Source: Faecalibacillus intestinalis
Lineage (GTDB): Bacteria > Bacillota_I > Bacilli_A > Erysipelotrichales > Coprobacillaceae
Assembly: GCF_003024685.1 (NCBI RefSeq)
Contig: NZ_PYLQ01000014.1
Coordinates: forward strand, 1 to 64,000
Direction: 5' to 3'
DNA: 64,000 nucleotides
Every line of letters begins with the position of its first letter. Positions within the stretch are counted from its first letter, which is position 1. Under the pieces are notes generated by a model. The model ran no database searches and had not been told where the DNA came from. It worked only from the letters and a program-made list of their open reading frames with translations. Shown here one piece after another: positions 36,998-46,060 of the stretch. Position numbers and translations under genes: made by a program.

Positions 36998-37033
36998 ATG
37001 AAAAAAATAGAACAGTTACGATTGTAGCTGTTC
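36998..37033 (-). terminator. terminator of the ABC-F gene
   Basis: On the minus strand GAACAG-C-TAC pairs with GTA-A-CTGTTC, followed by a T-rich run; includes the stop codon. Confidence 0.7.
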
Positions 37034-38866
37034 CCATTTTTCCATGATTTCCATTAATTCCATTTCTTTTTCATCAATAGAATCAGTAATTTCATTATAT
37101 TTTTTATAATTATTCATGACTTCTTCACTTGTTAGTTCCTCTTTTAAAGAATTAATTTCTTTTTCTAAAGAATCAATCGTTCTTTCAAGCTTTTTAATTT
37201 CATTCTTTGTTTTTTTATCAATGATCTGTCTTTGTCTTGCTTCGGTAACCACTTTTTGTGTTATCTCTACAACAGGTGTCTTTTGAGCTAAATAATCATC
37301 ATAATTACCATTATAAGAAAGACATTGATCTTTTTGTACTTCAATCACACGCGTTGCAATTTTGTTTATAAAATAACGATCATGACTAATAAATAAAATC
37401 GTTCCTTCAAAGCTCTTTAAAGCTTCTTCTAGGACTTCTTTAGAAGAAATGTCTAAGTGGTTGGTTGGTTCATCAAGAATTAAGAAGTTGGCTTGTTTTA
37501 ATAAAACTTCTGTTAAAACAACACGTCCTCTTTCTCCACCAGAAAGCATGGCAATATCTTTAAAGACATCATCGCCTCTAAAGTTAAACATAGCAAGGGT
37601 ACTTCTAATTTCTTGATTAGTCATACGTGGATAACAATCACTAATTTCATCAAAAATTGTTTTGTTATAGTTTAAAGATTCATGTTCTTGGTCATAGTAG
37701 GCCATTTCTACGTGACTACCAAAACGTATTTTTCCATGATCAATAGGAAGTTGACCTACAAGAGCTTTAAATAAAGTGGTTTTACCAACGCCATTTTCCC
37801 CAACAATCGCAATGCGCTCACCTTTTTTAATATCAAGATTACAGTGTTCAAAAACCATTTGATCATAACGCATTGATAAATCAGTGACTTTTAAAACATC
37901 ATAACCTGATTCAATAGCTGGTGTAAATTGAACAGTGATGGCACTTGGTAAATTTTCTGGTCGATCAATACGTTCAATCTTTGCAAGTTGTTTTTCTTTG
38001 GATTCTGCACGTTTAATACTTTTTTCACGATTGAATGATTTTAATGTATCAATACTTTCTTGTATTTTTTTTATTTCTTTTTGTTGATTGATATAGTGTT
38101 TTAAATCAATAGCACGTTGTGTTCTTTTTTGAATAGAATATTCTTCATAGCGACAATTATAACTGTGACTTTTTCCATTTTCTATTTCAATAATCTTATT
38201 AGAAACAACATCAATAAAATAACGGTCATGGCTGACCACAATCAAAGCATTTTTATAACCCTTTAAATAGTTTTCTAAAAAGGAAATAGCTTGACTATCT
38301 AAATGGTTGGTTGGTTCATCTAAAACCAAAAGTTTAGGCTCTTCTAATAAAAGCTTGGCAAGACAAAGTCTGGTTTTTTGACCTCCAGATAATTCATGGA
38401 CATATTTTTGAAAGTCATCTTCCACAAAGCCCATTCCTTTTAATACACCAATAATACGACTTGGATAACTAAAACCATCTTTTTCATTAAATCTTTGAGT
38501 TAATGAATCATATTCATTCATAACTTGTTCACTATGATCGTAAGACATCATACTTTCTAATTCACGCATACGATTTTCTATTTGAATAAGCGGATCAAAG
38601 ACTTCTAAAGCACATTCATAAATGGTTTTATTCATATCTAAATCATGATGTTGTTTTAAATAACCAACATTTAAATCACGGCTTTTAAATAAATCACCAC
38701 TATCATAACTTTCTTCACCAATTAAGATATTTAAGATAGTTGTTTTACCAGCTCCATTGACACCAATAATCGCAATTTTATCATGGTCATCTACTTTAAA
38801 ACTAATATCTTTTAATAAATCAATTCCTTGAAATGATTTCTTTATATTTGAACATTCTATAAGCAT
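37016..38866 (-). CDS. ABC-F family ribosome-associated ATPase (YdiF-like)
   Basis: A 616-aa protein with two ABC domains and no membrane part. Walker A1 GVNGAGKTT (near 35), signature LSGGQKTRLCLAK, Walker B LVLDEPTNHLD; a charged linker near 240-300 (the P-site tRNA interaction motif region of ABC-F); Walker A2 GENGVGKTT, LSGGERGRVVLTE, LILDEPTNHLD; and a C-terminal coiled coil (about 555-616). ABC-F proteins act on the ribosome to resolve stalls or give antibiotic protection. This one resembles the housekeeping YdiF group more than resistance types. It is 40 bases downstream of a tetR gene on the same strand, so co-transcription is likely. Confidence 0.92.
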   Translation of the reverse strand: MLIECSNIKKSFQGIDLLKDISFKVDDHDKIAIIGVNGAGKTTILNILIGEESYDSGDLFKSRDLNVGYLKQHHDLDMNKTIYECALEVFDPLIQIENRMRELESMMSYDHSEQVMNEYDSLTQRFNEKDGFSYPSRIIGVLKGMGFVEDDFQKYVHELSGGQKTRLCLAKLLLEEPKLLVLDEPTNHLDSQAISFLENYLKGYKNALIVVSHDRYFIDVVSNKIIEIENGKSHSYNCRYEEYSIQKRTQRAIDLKHYINQQKEIKKIQESIDTLKSFNREKSIKRAESKEKQLAKIERIDRPENLPSAITVQFTPAIESGYDVLKVTDLSMRYDQMVFEHCNLDIKKGERIAIVGENGVGKTTLFKALVGQLPIDHGKIRFGSHVEMAYYDQEHESLNYNKTIFDEISDCYPRMTNQEIRSTLAMFNFRGDDVFKDIAMLSGGERGRVVLTEVLLKQANFLILDEPTNHLDISSKEVLEEALKSFEGTILFISHDRYFINKIATRVIEVQKDQCLSYNGNYDDYLAQKTPVVEITQKVVTEARQRQIIDKKTKNEIKKLERTIDSLEKEINSLKEELTSEEVMNNYKKYNEITDSIDEKEMELMEIMEKWEQLQS

Positions 38867-38906
38867 TTTTCATCACCTCGACTATTCTATCAATAAAATA
38901 AGTTGT

Positions 38907-39494
38907 TTACAAATATTCTTTGTATAAATCTTGATAAGTGGAATCCACTTCTAATAAAGCATTCATACTTAAATAGAAAGATTCATCGAAGCACTTTTCT
39001 TCTTTTTTAATACACCATAAAGCTTCGTGACCTGTAAAGGTATGTGCTAAAGCTTGATATAAAATCTCTGGATTAGATAAATTATGAATTTCCTTTTGTT
39101 CTTGAGCTTTTTTTATAATAATGATACAAAGTTTTGTAAGATTATCACGCATATCAAAGCTATGACGATTTTCTTTTAAATTCGCAATAAACATTTGACT
39201 AAATAAATCATAACCATATTTTTTAGTATCTTTAATTAATGTAGAAAAGACAATAAGTAATTGTTGATAGTGACTATCACTATCAACTAGTTTATACGTG
39301 TCTTTTACAAGATGATCTATTGTTGAATCATAAAGATCTAAAATAAGTTCTTCCTTATTATTGACATATTTATATAAAGTTGGTTTGGTGATATGTAATT
39401 CATTACAAATATCTTGAATTGTGACATTGGTATAACCTTTGTCTAAAAAAAGCTGAACAGCTGTTTGTGATATTTTTTCTTTTGTTATTTTCAT
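38907..39494 (-). CDS. TetR-family transcriptional regulator
   Basis: A 195-aa protein: N-terminal HTH (ISQTAVQLFLDKGYTNVTIQDICNELHITKPTLYKYVNNKEELI, about 5-50) and a helical ligand domain. ATG 39494 follows AAGGAGA; an upstream in-frame start runs into the divergent promoter and is rejected. It faces the flavin enone reductase/SDR operon across a 156-base gap with an inverted repeat around the operon promoter, so it probably represses that operon. Confidence 0.9.
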   Translation of the reverse strand: MKITKEKISQTAVQLFLDKGYTNVTIQDICNELHITKPTLYKYVNNKEELILDLYDSTIDHLVKDTYKLVDSDSHYQQLLIVFSTLIKDTKKYGYDLFSQMFIANLKENRHSFDMRDNLTKLCIIIIKKAQEQKEIHNLSNPEILYQALAHTFTGHEALWCIKKEEKCFDESFYLSMNALLEVDSTYQDLYKEYL

Positions 39495-39557
39495 AAAATT
39501 CTCCTTAAAAATAATATACCATAATTTAACGCAAAGATGCTTGTTAAAAAATTCACT

Positions 39558-39620
39558 TTTATTTAATGAAAGCGTTGACATTTATTTTTACAGTTATATA
39601 ATTTACTTGAGTTAAATAAA
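39558..39620 (+). promoter_or_regulatory. promoter of the enone reductase operon flanked by an inverted repeat
   Basis: TTGACA (39575-39580), 16-bp spacer, TATAAT (39597-39602). TTTATTTAA (39558-39566) and its complement TTAAATAAA (39612-39620) bracket it. The arms are far apart for one TetR dimer, so looping or two half-site dimers would be needed. Confidence 0.6.
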
Positions 39621-39650
39621 CATTTACTATGGTAGAGGAGGAAAAAGAAA

Positions 39651-41567
39651 ATGGCTAAGAGTTTATTTGATAAGACATACATAGGAAAAATGAAATTAAA
39701 AAACAGAATTTTCATGTCACCTATGGGAACGACAGGAGAAGCTGATGGAGCTTACTGTAATGAAGGTATTGATTATTTTGAAGAAAGAGCAAAAGGTGGC
39801 GCTGGTTTAATTATTACAGGTGCTAACGTTGTTTCGACAAAATATGAACCAAGACCATGTACAGAACTTTCTGATTTCCATCATGTAGAAAGATTAAATA
39901 TGTTAATTGAAAGATGTCATGCTTATGGTGCAAAAGTCTGTGTACAATTATCACCAGGTTTAGGACGTCAACAATTTACTGATCCTTTTACACCACCTTA
40001 TAGTGCGGGTAGTGTAGGTGCATTCTGGTTCCCAGATTTAATTTGTAAACCTTTTTCAAAAGAAGATATTCATTATTTAGTAGAAAAAGTAGGGTACAGT
40101 GCTTCACTTGCTGTAAATGCTGGTGCGGACTGCGTTGAATTACATGCGTATGGAGGATATTTATTAGATCAATTCCATTCTGTTCAATGGAATAATAGAA
40201 CAGATGAATATGGTGGAACACTTGAAAATCGTATGCGTTTTACATTGGAATGTATTGAAGCAATTAAAAAGAATGTTCCAGATACAATGCCAGTGCTTGT
40301 TAAATTTACACCACATCAAAGAGTAGAAGGCTTTAGAACCATTGATGAAGGTATTGAAATGGCTAAAATCTTAGAAGAAGCAGGGGTTGATGCTTTACAT
40401 GTTGATACTGGATGTTATGAAGAATGGTTCCAAGCAATCACTACTGTTTATAGTAAAGAAGGATATAAATTAGATGTACAAAAAGCAATTAAAGATATTG
40501 TAAGTGTTCCAGTATTAGGTGATGGTAATTTAAAAGATCCTGAAGTGGCTAAAAAAGCTGTTGAAGATGGTATTTTAGATTATGTAGGACTTGCTCATCA
40601 AATGTTAGCTGATCCATATTGGCCTAAAAAAGTCAAAGCACATCATGAAGAAGATATCGCTCCATGTGTTGGATGTAATGAATGTTTACTTGCTGGATTT
40701 AGTGGAAAACACTACTATTGTGCGGTAAACCCATTATGTTATGCAGAAAAAGCTTATGCTTTACCACTTCCAAATGGTCAAAAACGTAATGTATTAGTTA
40801 TTGGTGGAGGTCCAGCTGGCATGATGGCTGCCATTACTGCAAAACGCCGTGGTTTTGATGTTGATTTATATGAAAAAGAAGATAAATTAGGTGGAACTTT
40901 ATGGCCTGCAGGTGGTCCTGATTTTAAAGCGGATGTTTTAAAATTAATTAAATACTTAGAAACACAATGTAAAAAACTAGATGTGAATATTCATTTAAAT
41001 TCACCTATTACTAAAGACAATCTTGAAGGAGATTATGACAAAGTTATTTTAGCTGCTGGTTCAACTCCTGCTATGCCACCAATTCCAGGTATTGATACCA
41101 CAGTTCTTGCGAGTGATTATTTAACACATCAAGCAACAGTTGGTAAAAAAGTCGTTGTTATCGGTGCTGGACTTGCTGGTACTGAAGCAGCTTGTGATAT
41201 TGCAGGAAAAGATGGAGATGTCACATTAGTTGAAATGTGTCCAGATATCTTATTTACAGCGAACCATTGTTTAAATAATGATCAACATTTAAGAAAAATG
41301 GTTAAAGATCGTGGTGTTAAAGTAGAAGCAAACGCTAAAGTAACAAATATTACACCAACAAGTGTTACATTTGAAAGAGATGGACAAACAATGACGCTTG
41401 AATGTGATACTGTTTTAAATGCTGTTGGATTTAGACCTAATAATCAATTAGAAGATTTATTAGATGAAAAATATGATGAAGTTGCTGTTATTGGAGATGC
41501 TGTTGCACCAAGAAAAATTTTAACTGCAATTCATGAGGGATATCATGCAATCCGTGTGATGGAATAG
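39651..41567 (+). CDS. old-yellow-enzyme-type FMN/FAD/[4Fe-4S] reductase (BaiCD/2,4-dienoyl-CoA reductase-like)
   Basis: A 638-aa enzyme. Residues 1-340 form an FMN TIM barrel (NRIFMSPMGTTGEADG; YLLDQFHSVQWNNRTDEYGG; VLGDGNLKDPE). The cluster motif CVGCNECLLAGF with a further Cys follows near 341-365, and 375-638 hold FAD/NAD folds (VIGGGPAGMMAAITAKRRG; VIGAGLAGTEAA; GDAV). Such enzymes reduce C=C bonds next to a carbonyl with NADH. The length and the YLLDQF stretch recall bile-acid BaiCD/BaiH. The next gene is an SDR alcohol dehydrogenase, so a ring enone could be reduced stepwise. The real substrate is unknown. Confidence 0.88.
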   Translation: MAKSLFDKTYIGKMKLKNRIFMSPMGTTGEADGAYCNEGIDYFEERAKGGAGLIITGANVVSTKYEPRPCTELSDFHHVERLNMLIERCHAYGAKVCVQLSPGLGRQQFTDPFTPPYSAGSVGAFWFPDLICKPFSKEDIHYLVEKVGYSASLAVNAGADCVELHAYGGYLLDQFHSVQWNNRTDEYGGTLENRMRFTLECIEAIKKNVPDTMPVLVKFTPHQRVEGFRTIDEGIEMAKILEEAGVDALHVDTGCYEEWFQAITTVYSKEGYKLDVQKAIKDIVSVPVLGDGNLKDPEVAKKAVEDGILDYVGLAHQMLADPYWPKKVKAHHEEDIAPCVGCNECLLAGFSGKHYYCAVNPLCYAEKAYALPLPNGQKRNVLVIGGGPAGMMAAITAKRRGFDVDLYEKEDKLGGTLWPAGGPDFKADVLKLIKYLETQCKKLDVNIHLNSPITKDNLEGDYDKVILAAGSTPAMPPIPGIDTTVLASDYLTHQATVGKKVVVIGAGLAGTEAACDIAGKDGDVTLVEMCPDILFTANHCLNNDQHLRKMVKDRGVKVEANAKVTNITPTSVTFERDGQTMTLECDTVLNAVGFRPNNQLEDLLDEKYDEVAVIGDAVAPRKILTAIHEGYHAIRVME

Positions 41568-41579
41568 GAGATATTAAAG

Positions 41580-42341
41580 ATGATTAGTTTTGATTTAACA
41601 GGGAAAGTAGCGGTTGTTACAGGAGCTTCAAGTGGGCTTGGACAACAATTTGCAAGAGCATTAAGTGAACAAGGATGCGATGTCGCTATCCTTGCACGTA
41701 GAAAAGAAAGATTAGAAGAATTTTCTAAAGAATTAAAACAAAATGGACATGATTGTTTACCTGTTTCATGTGATGTTACAGATGAAGAAAGTATTAAAAA
41801 TGCGGTTAAAGCTGTCGTCGATCATTTTGGAAAAATTGATATTCTTGTAAATAATGCTGGTGTTGTTGAATACTCAAGTGGTCTTCATGATCATACAACA
41901 GCCCAATGGGATAAAGTTTTAGATACAGATTTAAAAGGTGTTTTCCTCATGGCAAGAGAAGTTTCAACTATTATGATGAAACAAAAATATGGAAGAATTA
42001 TTAATATTTCATCGGTTGGTGGTATTCAAGCTGGACCTGCTCAAGTAAGTTATTTTGCGGCTAAAGGTGGGGTTGTTAACCTTACAAAAGCCATGGCAGG
42101 AGATCTAGCACCTTATGGTATTCTTGTTAATGCGATTGCACCAGGTGTCTATGATACAGAAATGACACATGATGCTTTAGATGCACCAGGTTCTCTTGTT
42201 TTAAAAAACAGAGTAGCTCTTAAGAGATTTGGTCGTGAAGGTGAAATGAACGGAGCACTTATCTATTTTGCAAGTGACGCTTGTACTTATACAACAGGAC
42301 AATTACTTGTTATAGATGGTGGAATGACAAGTATGCTTTAA
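41580..42341 (+). CDS. short-chain dehydrogenase/reductase, candidate hydroxysteroid-type
   Basis: A 253-aa classical SDR: VTGASSGLGQQFA (cofactor loop, near 12-24), NNAG, catalytic Ser in ISSVGG, and YFAAK (YxxxK). The residue region after strand 2 is ARRKERL, whose Arg pair suggests NADP(H). It starts 12 bases after the flavin reductase stop with AGGAGAT as ribosome site, so the pair is one operon. Likely it interconverts a keto and a hydroxy group on the compound handled by its neighbour. Specific 3-, 7- or 12-HSDH identity cannot be read here. Confidence 0.9.
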   Translation: MISFDLTGKVAVVTGASSGLGQQFARALSEQGCDVAILARRKERLEEFSKELKQNGHDCLPVSCDVTDEESIKNAVKAVVDHFGKIDILVNNAGVVEYSSGLHDHTTAQWDKVLDTDLKGVFLMAREVSTIMMKQKYGRIINISSVGGIQAGPAQVSYFAAKGGVVNLTKAMAGDLAPYGILVNAIAPGVYDTEMTHDALDAPGSLVLKNRVALKRFGREGEMNGALIYFASDACTYTTGQLLVIDGGMTSML

Positions 42342-42345
42342 AATG

Positions 42346-42384
42346 AAAAACAATATCCATGTGGATTGGATATTGTTTTTTTGC
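42346..42384 (+). terminator. terminator of the reductase/SDR operon
   Basis: AAAAACAATATCC and GGATATTGTTTTT, 13-bp stem around a 9-base loop, T run. Confidence 0.9.
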
Positions 42385-42449
42385 ATAAACAAGAACATTT
42401 TTTGTGAAAAAACATAAAATAATAAGGTATGAAATTAGATAATTGTTCA

Positions 42450-42504
42450 ATTGTATACAAAAATGCAATATTCTGTTGAAATAAAGAAAGCCCTTTGATA
42501 TAAT
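42450..42504 (+). promoter_or_regulatory. opp promoter with upstream TTGTATACAA operator
   Basis: TTGAAA (42476-42481), 17-bp spacer, TATAAT (42499-42504). The palindrome TTGTATACAA occupies 42451-42460, about 15 bases upstream of the -35, a position that suits activation or a distal repressor site. Confidence 0.75.
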
Positions 42505-42562
42505 ACAAAGGTACTTTAAAAAAGTTTAAGTAGGGAATTGTTAAAACTAGGAGGAAAGGGAA

Positions 42563-44158
42563 ATGAACTTATTAAAGAAATCTTTATCTGTTCTTGCTGT
42601 TGCTGCAATGGCTGTATCCTTAGCTGGATGTGGTGGTTCAAGTAGCTCAAGCAAAAGTACAGAAAGTGGCGAAAAAGTATTTCGCTTTGGTCAATCTAAT
42701 CCAAAAGTTGGTTTAGATATGCAAACTAACACTACCTCAGGGGCTTCTTCTGTTGCTGACAACGTATTAGAGGGATTATATCGTTGGAATGATGATAATA
42801 AAGAAGAATGTGTTCTTGCTAAAGATATGCCAGAGGTATCTGATGATGGATTAACTTATACAATTACACTTAAAAAAGGTGTTAAATTCTCAGATGGTTC
42901 TGATTTAACTACTGAAGATGTTAAATATACATTCGAAAGAATGTTTACACCAGCAACAGGATGTACAAATACATATATGTACAACATGATTACTGGTGCT
43001 CAAGATATGTTAGATGGTAAAGCTACTGAATTAAGTGGTTTTGAAACAGTTGATGATTACACTTTTAAATTACATATTGATTACAAATTTGCGCCATTTA
43101 TTGCTAACTTAGGTATGGACTATGCTTCAATTTATCCTTCAGATGCATGTGCTGCTGCTGGTGAAAACTGGGGTAAAGGAACTAACTTAATTGGTACTGG
43201 TCCTTATGTAATTAAAGAAAATGATGAACAAACTAAAGTTGTAATGGTACCAAATAAAAAATATCATGGTAAAAAAGCTAACTTAGATCGTTTAGAAATT
43301 GTTTATATTGATGATGCAAGTACAAAAATGATGGAATATGAACAAGGTAACATTGATATGTGTGACTTAGATACTTCATTATTAGATCAATATAAAGATA
43401 GTGATTTAAAAGATGAAATTACTCAAGTAACTCCATTAGGTACATATTTCTTATCAATTAAAGATAATGATCCAGTATTAAGTAATAAAGCAGTTAGAGA
43501 AGCAATCTCATTAGCTATTAACCGTAAAGAATTATGTAGTACTGTATTAAATGGTGCTGCTGAACCAGCTTCATCATTCTTAAATCCAAGTGTTCCAGGT
43601 CATGATGACAAATTAAAAACTTATGAACATAACGTTAAAAAAGCTAAACAAGTTTTAGCTGATGCAGGTATTTCAAACCCTACATTTACTTGCAAAGTTA
43701 GACAAAAAGAAGAAAAAATCGCTACTGCATTACAAGCTTACTTAAAAGAAGCTGGAATTACTATGAATGTAGAAACAATTGATGCAGGTATTTGGTCTTC
43801 AGCTAGAGCTGCTGGTGAATTACAAGCTACAGTTCTTGGTTGGTTCCCATTATATGCAGATGCTGATAACCAAATGTATACTTATTACTATTCAGAAAAC
43901 GCTGTAGGAAAAGGTGTATTCTACAATAATCCTGAATTCGATTCATTAATGAAAGAAGCTCGAGAATCAAATGATTCTGATAAACGTGTTGAATTATACA
44001 AAAAAGCAGATTATATCTTATCTCGTGATGATTATGGAACAATTCCATTATATTATGGTAAGTTACAATTTGTTGCTAAACCATATGTAAAAAATGCTAA
44101 ATTAGGAAACTTAATTTATCATTTATATAACATTGATATTGATTTATCTAAAAAATAG
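42563..44158 (+). CDS. oppA: oligopeptide ABC transporter substrate-binding lipoprotein
   Basis: A 531-aa family-5 solute-binding protein. The lipobox SLAGC puts the lipidated Cys at residue 23, followed by a Gly/Ser linker. The mature part has the peptide-binding signature (VADNVLEGLYRWNDD; LKKGVKFSDGSDLTTEDVKYTFERMF; GTGPYVI). It captures peptides outside the membrane for the OppBCDF complex. GGAGGAAAGGG precedes the ATG. First gene of a six-gene unit; a stable hairpin after it probably raises its share of the mRNA. Confidence 0.94.
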   Translation: MNLLKKSLSVLAVAAMAVSLAGCGGSSSSSKSTESGEKVFRFGQSNPKVGLDMQTNTTSGASSVADNVLEGLYRWNDDNKEECVLAKDMPEVSDDGLTYTITLKKGVKFSDGSDLTTEDVKYTFERMFTPATGCTNTYMYNMITGAQDMLDGKATELSGFETVDDYTFKLHIDYKFAPFIANLGMDYASIYPSDACAAAGENWGKGTNLIGTGPYVIKENDEQTKVVMVPNKKYHGKKANLDRLEIVYIDDASTKMMEYEQGNIDMCDLDTSLLDQYKDSDLKDEITQVTPLGTYFLSIKDNDPVLSNKAVREAISLAINRKELCSTVLNGAAEPASSFLNPSVPGHDDKLKTYEHNVKKAKQVLADAGISNPTFTCKVRQKEEKIATALQAYLKEAGITMNVETIDAGIWSSARAAGELQATVLGWFPLYADADNQMYTYYYSENAVGKGVFYNNPEFDSLMKEARESNDSDKRVELYKKADYILSRDDYGTIPLYYGKLQFVAKPYVKNAKLGNLIYHLYNIDIDLSKK

Positions 44159-44184
44159 TAAATGAAATTAAATAAGTGTTAATC

Positions 44185-44216
44185 ATATATGGAATGCAGC
44201 AATGCATTCCATATAT
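44185..44216 (+). other. intercistronic mRNA hairpin after oppA
   Basis: Perfect 14-bp stem (ATATATGGAATGCA with its complement) closed by a GCAA tetraloop, without a T-tract. Typical of processing or stabilising stems that let binding-protein mRNA outnumber the permease part. Confidence 0.75.
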
Positions 44217-44242
44217 TTATTGTAGGAAAAAGGAGGAAAAAT

Positions 44243-45175
44243 ATGACGAAGTATTTACTAAAACGTGTATTACAAGCTATTGGTGTCGTTTTTTGTATTT
44301 CGTTAATCACATTCTTTGTGTTAAACATTGTGCCTGGTAATCCAGTTGAAATCATGTTAGGTGAGTTCGCTGATCAAGCAACGATTGCACGTGTTACACA
44401 TGAAATGGGATTAGACCAACCAATTTATATTCAATATTTCAGCTGGTTAGGAAATATGCTTCAAGGAAACTTTGGAACATCATATTTCCAAAATAAACCA
44501 GTAATTGATATTTTAACAAGTTCATTTTTAGTAACGGCTAAGCTTGCTGGTATTGCTTATATATTAGCTGTTGTTTTAGGAATAGTAGTAGGTGTTGTGG
44601 CTGCCGTTAATCATGGTAAGTGGGTTGATTCAGCTTTAATGACAATTTCTGTATTTGGTATTTCAGCTCCCGCATTCTGGATTGCTATCATCTTACAAAT
44701 TGTTATCTGTTTGAAATTTAATTTATTACCTTTATCAGGTATTGATAGTTTTAAATCATTTATCTTACCAGGTATTGCCTTAGGTACAAGATATGCAGCA
44801 AGTATTGCTCGTATTACAAGAACAAGTATGTTAGATGTTTTATCACAAGATTACATCCGTACAGCTGAAGCTAAAGGTTTAAAAGGTTGGGTTGTTACAA
44901 TTAAACATGCTTTACGTAATGCGTTAATTCCAATTATTACAATTGCAGGATCTGATTTAGGAAACATCTTAACAGGATCTGTCTTAGTAGAATCTGTATT
45001 TTCAATTCCGGGAATTGGAAAAATGTTAGTAGATAGTATTAATACACGTGATTTACCAATCGTCCAAGGTGGCGTGATGTATATTGCGGTTATTTGTGTC
45101 ATTATGTATTTAGTAGTTGATTTACTTTATACAGTAGTCGACCCAAGAATTCGTTTAGGAAAGGAGTCATCATAA
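44243..45175 (+). CDS. oppB: oligopeptide ABC transporter permease OppB
   Basis: A 310-aa DppB/OppB-type permease: N-terminal helix (YLLKRVLQAIGVVFCISLITFF), the long first loop, then the EAA motif (TAEAKGLKGWVVTIKHALRNALIPI) that docks on the ATPases. Six helices. The ATG at 44243 after AAAGGAGG is chosen; an in-frame ATG at 44189 falls in the hairpin. Works with OppC, OppD and OppF. Confidence 0.94.
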   Translation: MTKYLLKRVLQAIGVVFCISLITFFVLNIVPGNPVEIMLGEFADQATIARVTHEMGLDQPIYIQYFSWLGNMLQGNFGTSYFQNKPVIDILTSSFLVTAKLAGIAYILAVVLGIVVGVVAAVNHGKWVDSALMTISVFGISAPAFWIAIILQIVICLKFNLLPLSGIDSFKSFILPGIALGTRYAASIARITRTSMLDVLSQDYIRTAEAKGLKGWVVTIKHALRNALIPIITIAGSDLGNILTGSVLVESVFSIPGIGKMLVDSINTRDLPIVQGGVMYIAVICVIMYLVVDLLYTVVDPRIRLGKESS

Positions 45176-45176
45176 A

Positions 45177-46046
45177 ATGTTTAAAAAGAAAAAAGATCAA
45201 ACATATCAAAGTTATTGGTCAATCAGTTGGAACATTTTCAAGAAAAATAAAGTAGCAATGGTATGTTTGTTCATCGTTATTCTTTTATGCTTAATTGCTT
45301 TATTTGCACCATTGATTGCTCCTTATGATCCAAACAAACAAGTTCTTACAGATCGTTTAATGAAACCTTGCGGACAACATTGGTTTGGTACAGATGATTT
45401 AGGAAGAGATATTTTTTCAAGAATTATTTATGGATGCCGTGTTTCTTTAAGTGTTGGTATCATTTCACAAATTATTGCGACAGTTATTGGGTATACGATG
45501 GGTGTTTGTGCCGGATATTTTGGTGGAAAAGTAGATTCTGTTATTTCATTTTTAATTCAAGTATTTTCATCTTTTCCATTCTTATTATTTGCGATGGCAA
45601 TCATGTTCGTTTTAGGACCAGGTTTAATTAACCTTTACTTAGCGCTTGGCCTTTTAGGTTGGGCTTCAACAGCCAGACTTATCCGTGGGGATGTTATGCG
45701 TCTTAAAAAGATGGAATACATCGATGCATGTAAAGTCAGCGGTGGAAATAGTTTTAGAATTATTATGAAACATTTATTACCTAACTGTTTATCAACATTA
45801 ATCGTTACTGTAACATTAGGTATTCCAAATGCAATTATGTCAGAAGCATCATTAAGCTTTTTAGGTTTAGGTGTTAAAGCACCAATGGCAAGCTGGGGTT
45901 CAATGATTAGTTTTTCACAACCATATATTCGTAGTGCAACATACTATTCAGTAATTCCAGGGTTAGCTATTATTATTACAGTATTAGCGTTCAATATGTT
46001 AGGTGATGGATTAAGAGATGCGCTTGATCCAAAATTAAGATCGTAA
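45177..46046 (+). CDS. oppC: oligopeptide ABC transporter permease OppC
   Basis: A 289-aa permease with the OppC N-terminal segment ([20 protein letters not shown]), [18 protein letters not shown], and EAA loop ([23 protein letters not shown]). It begins one base after the oppB stop, with AGGAGTC inside the oppB end as ribosome site. Six helices predicted. Confidence 0.94.
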   Translation: MFKKKKDQTYQSYWSISWNIFKKNKVAMVCLFIVILLCLIALFAPLIAPYDPNKQVLTDRLMKPCGQHWFGTDDLGRDIFSRIIYGCRVSLSVGIISQIIATVIGYTMGVCAGYFGGKVDSVISFLIQVFSSFPFLLFAMAIMFVLGPGLINLYLALGLLGWASTARLIRGDVMRLKKMEYIDACKVSGGNSFRIIMKHLLPNCLSTLIVTVTLGIPNAIMSEASLSFLGLGVKAPMASWGSMISFSQPYIRSATYYSVIPGLAIIITVLAFNMLGDGLRDALDPKLRS

Positions 46047-46060
46047 AAAGGGGAAAAGAT

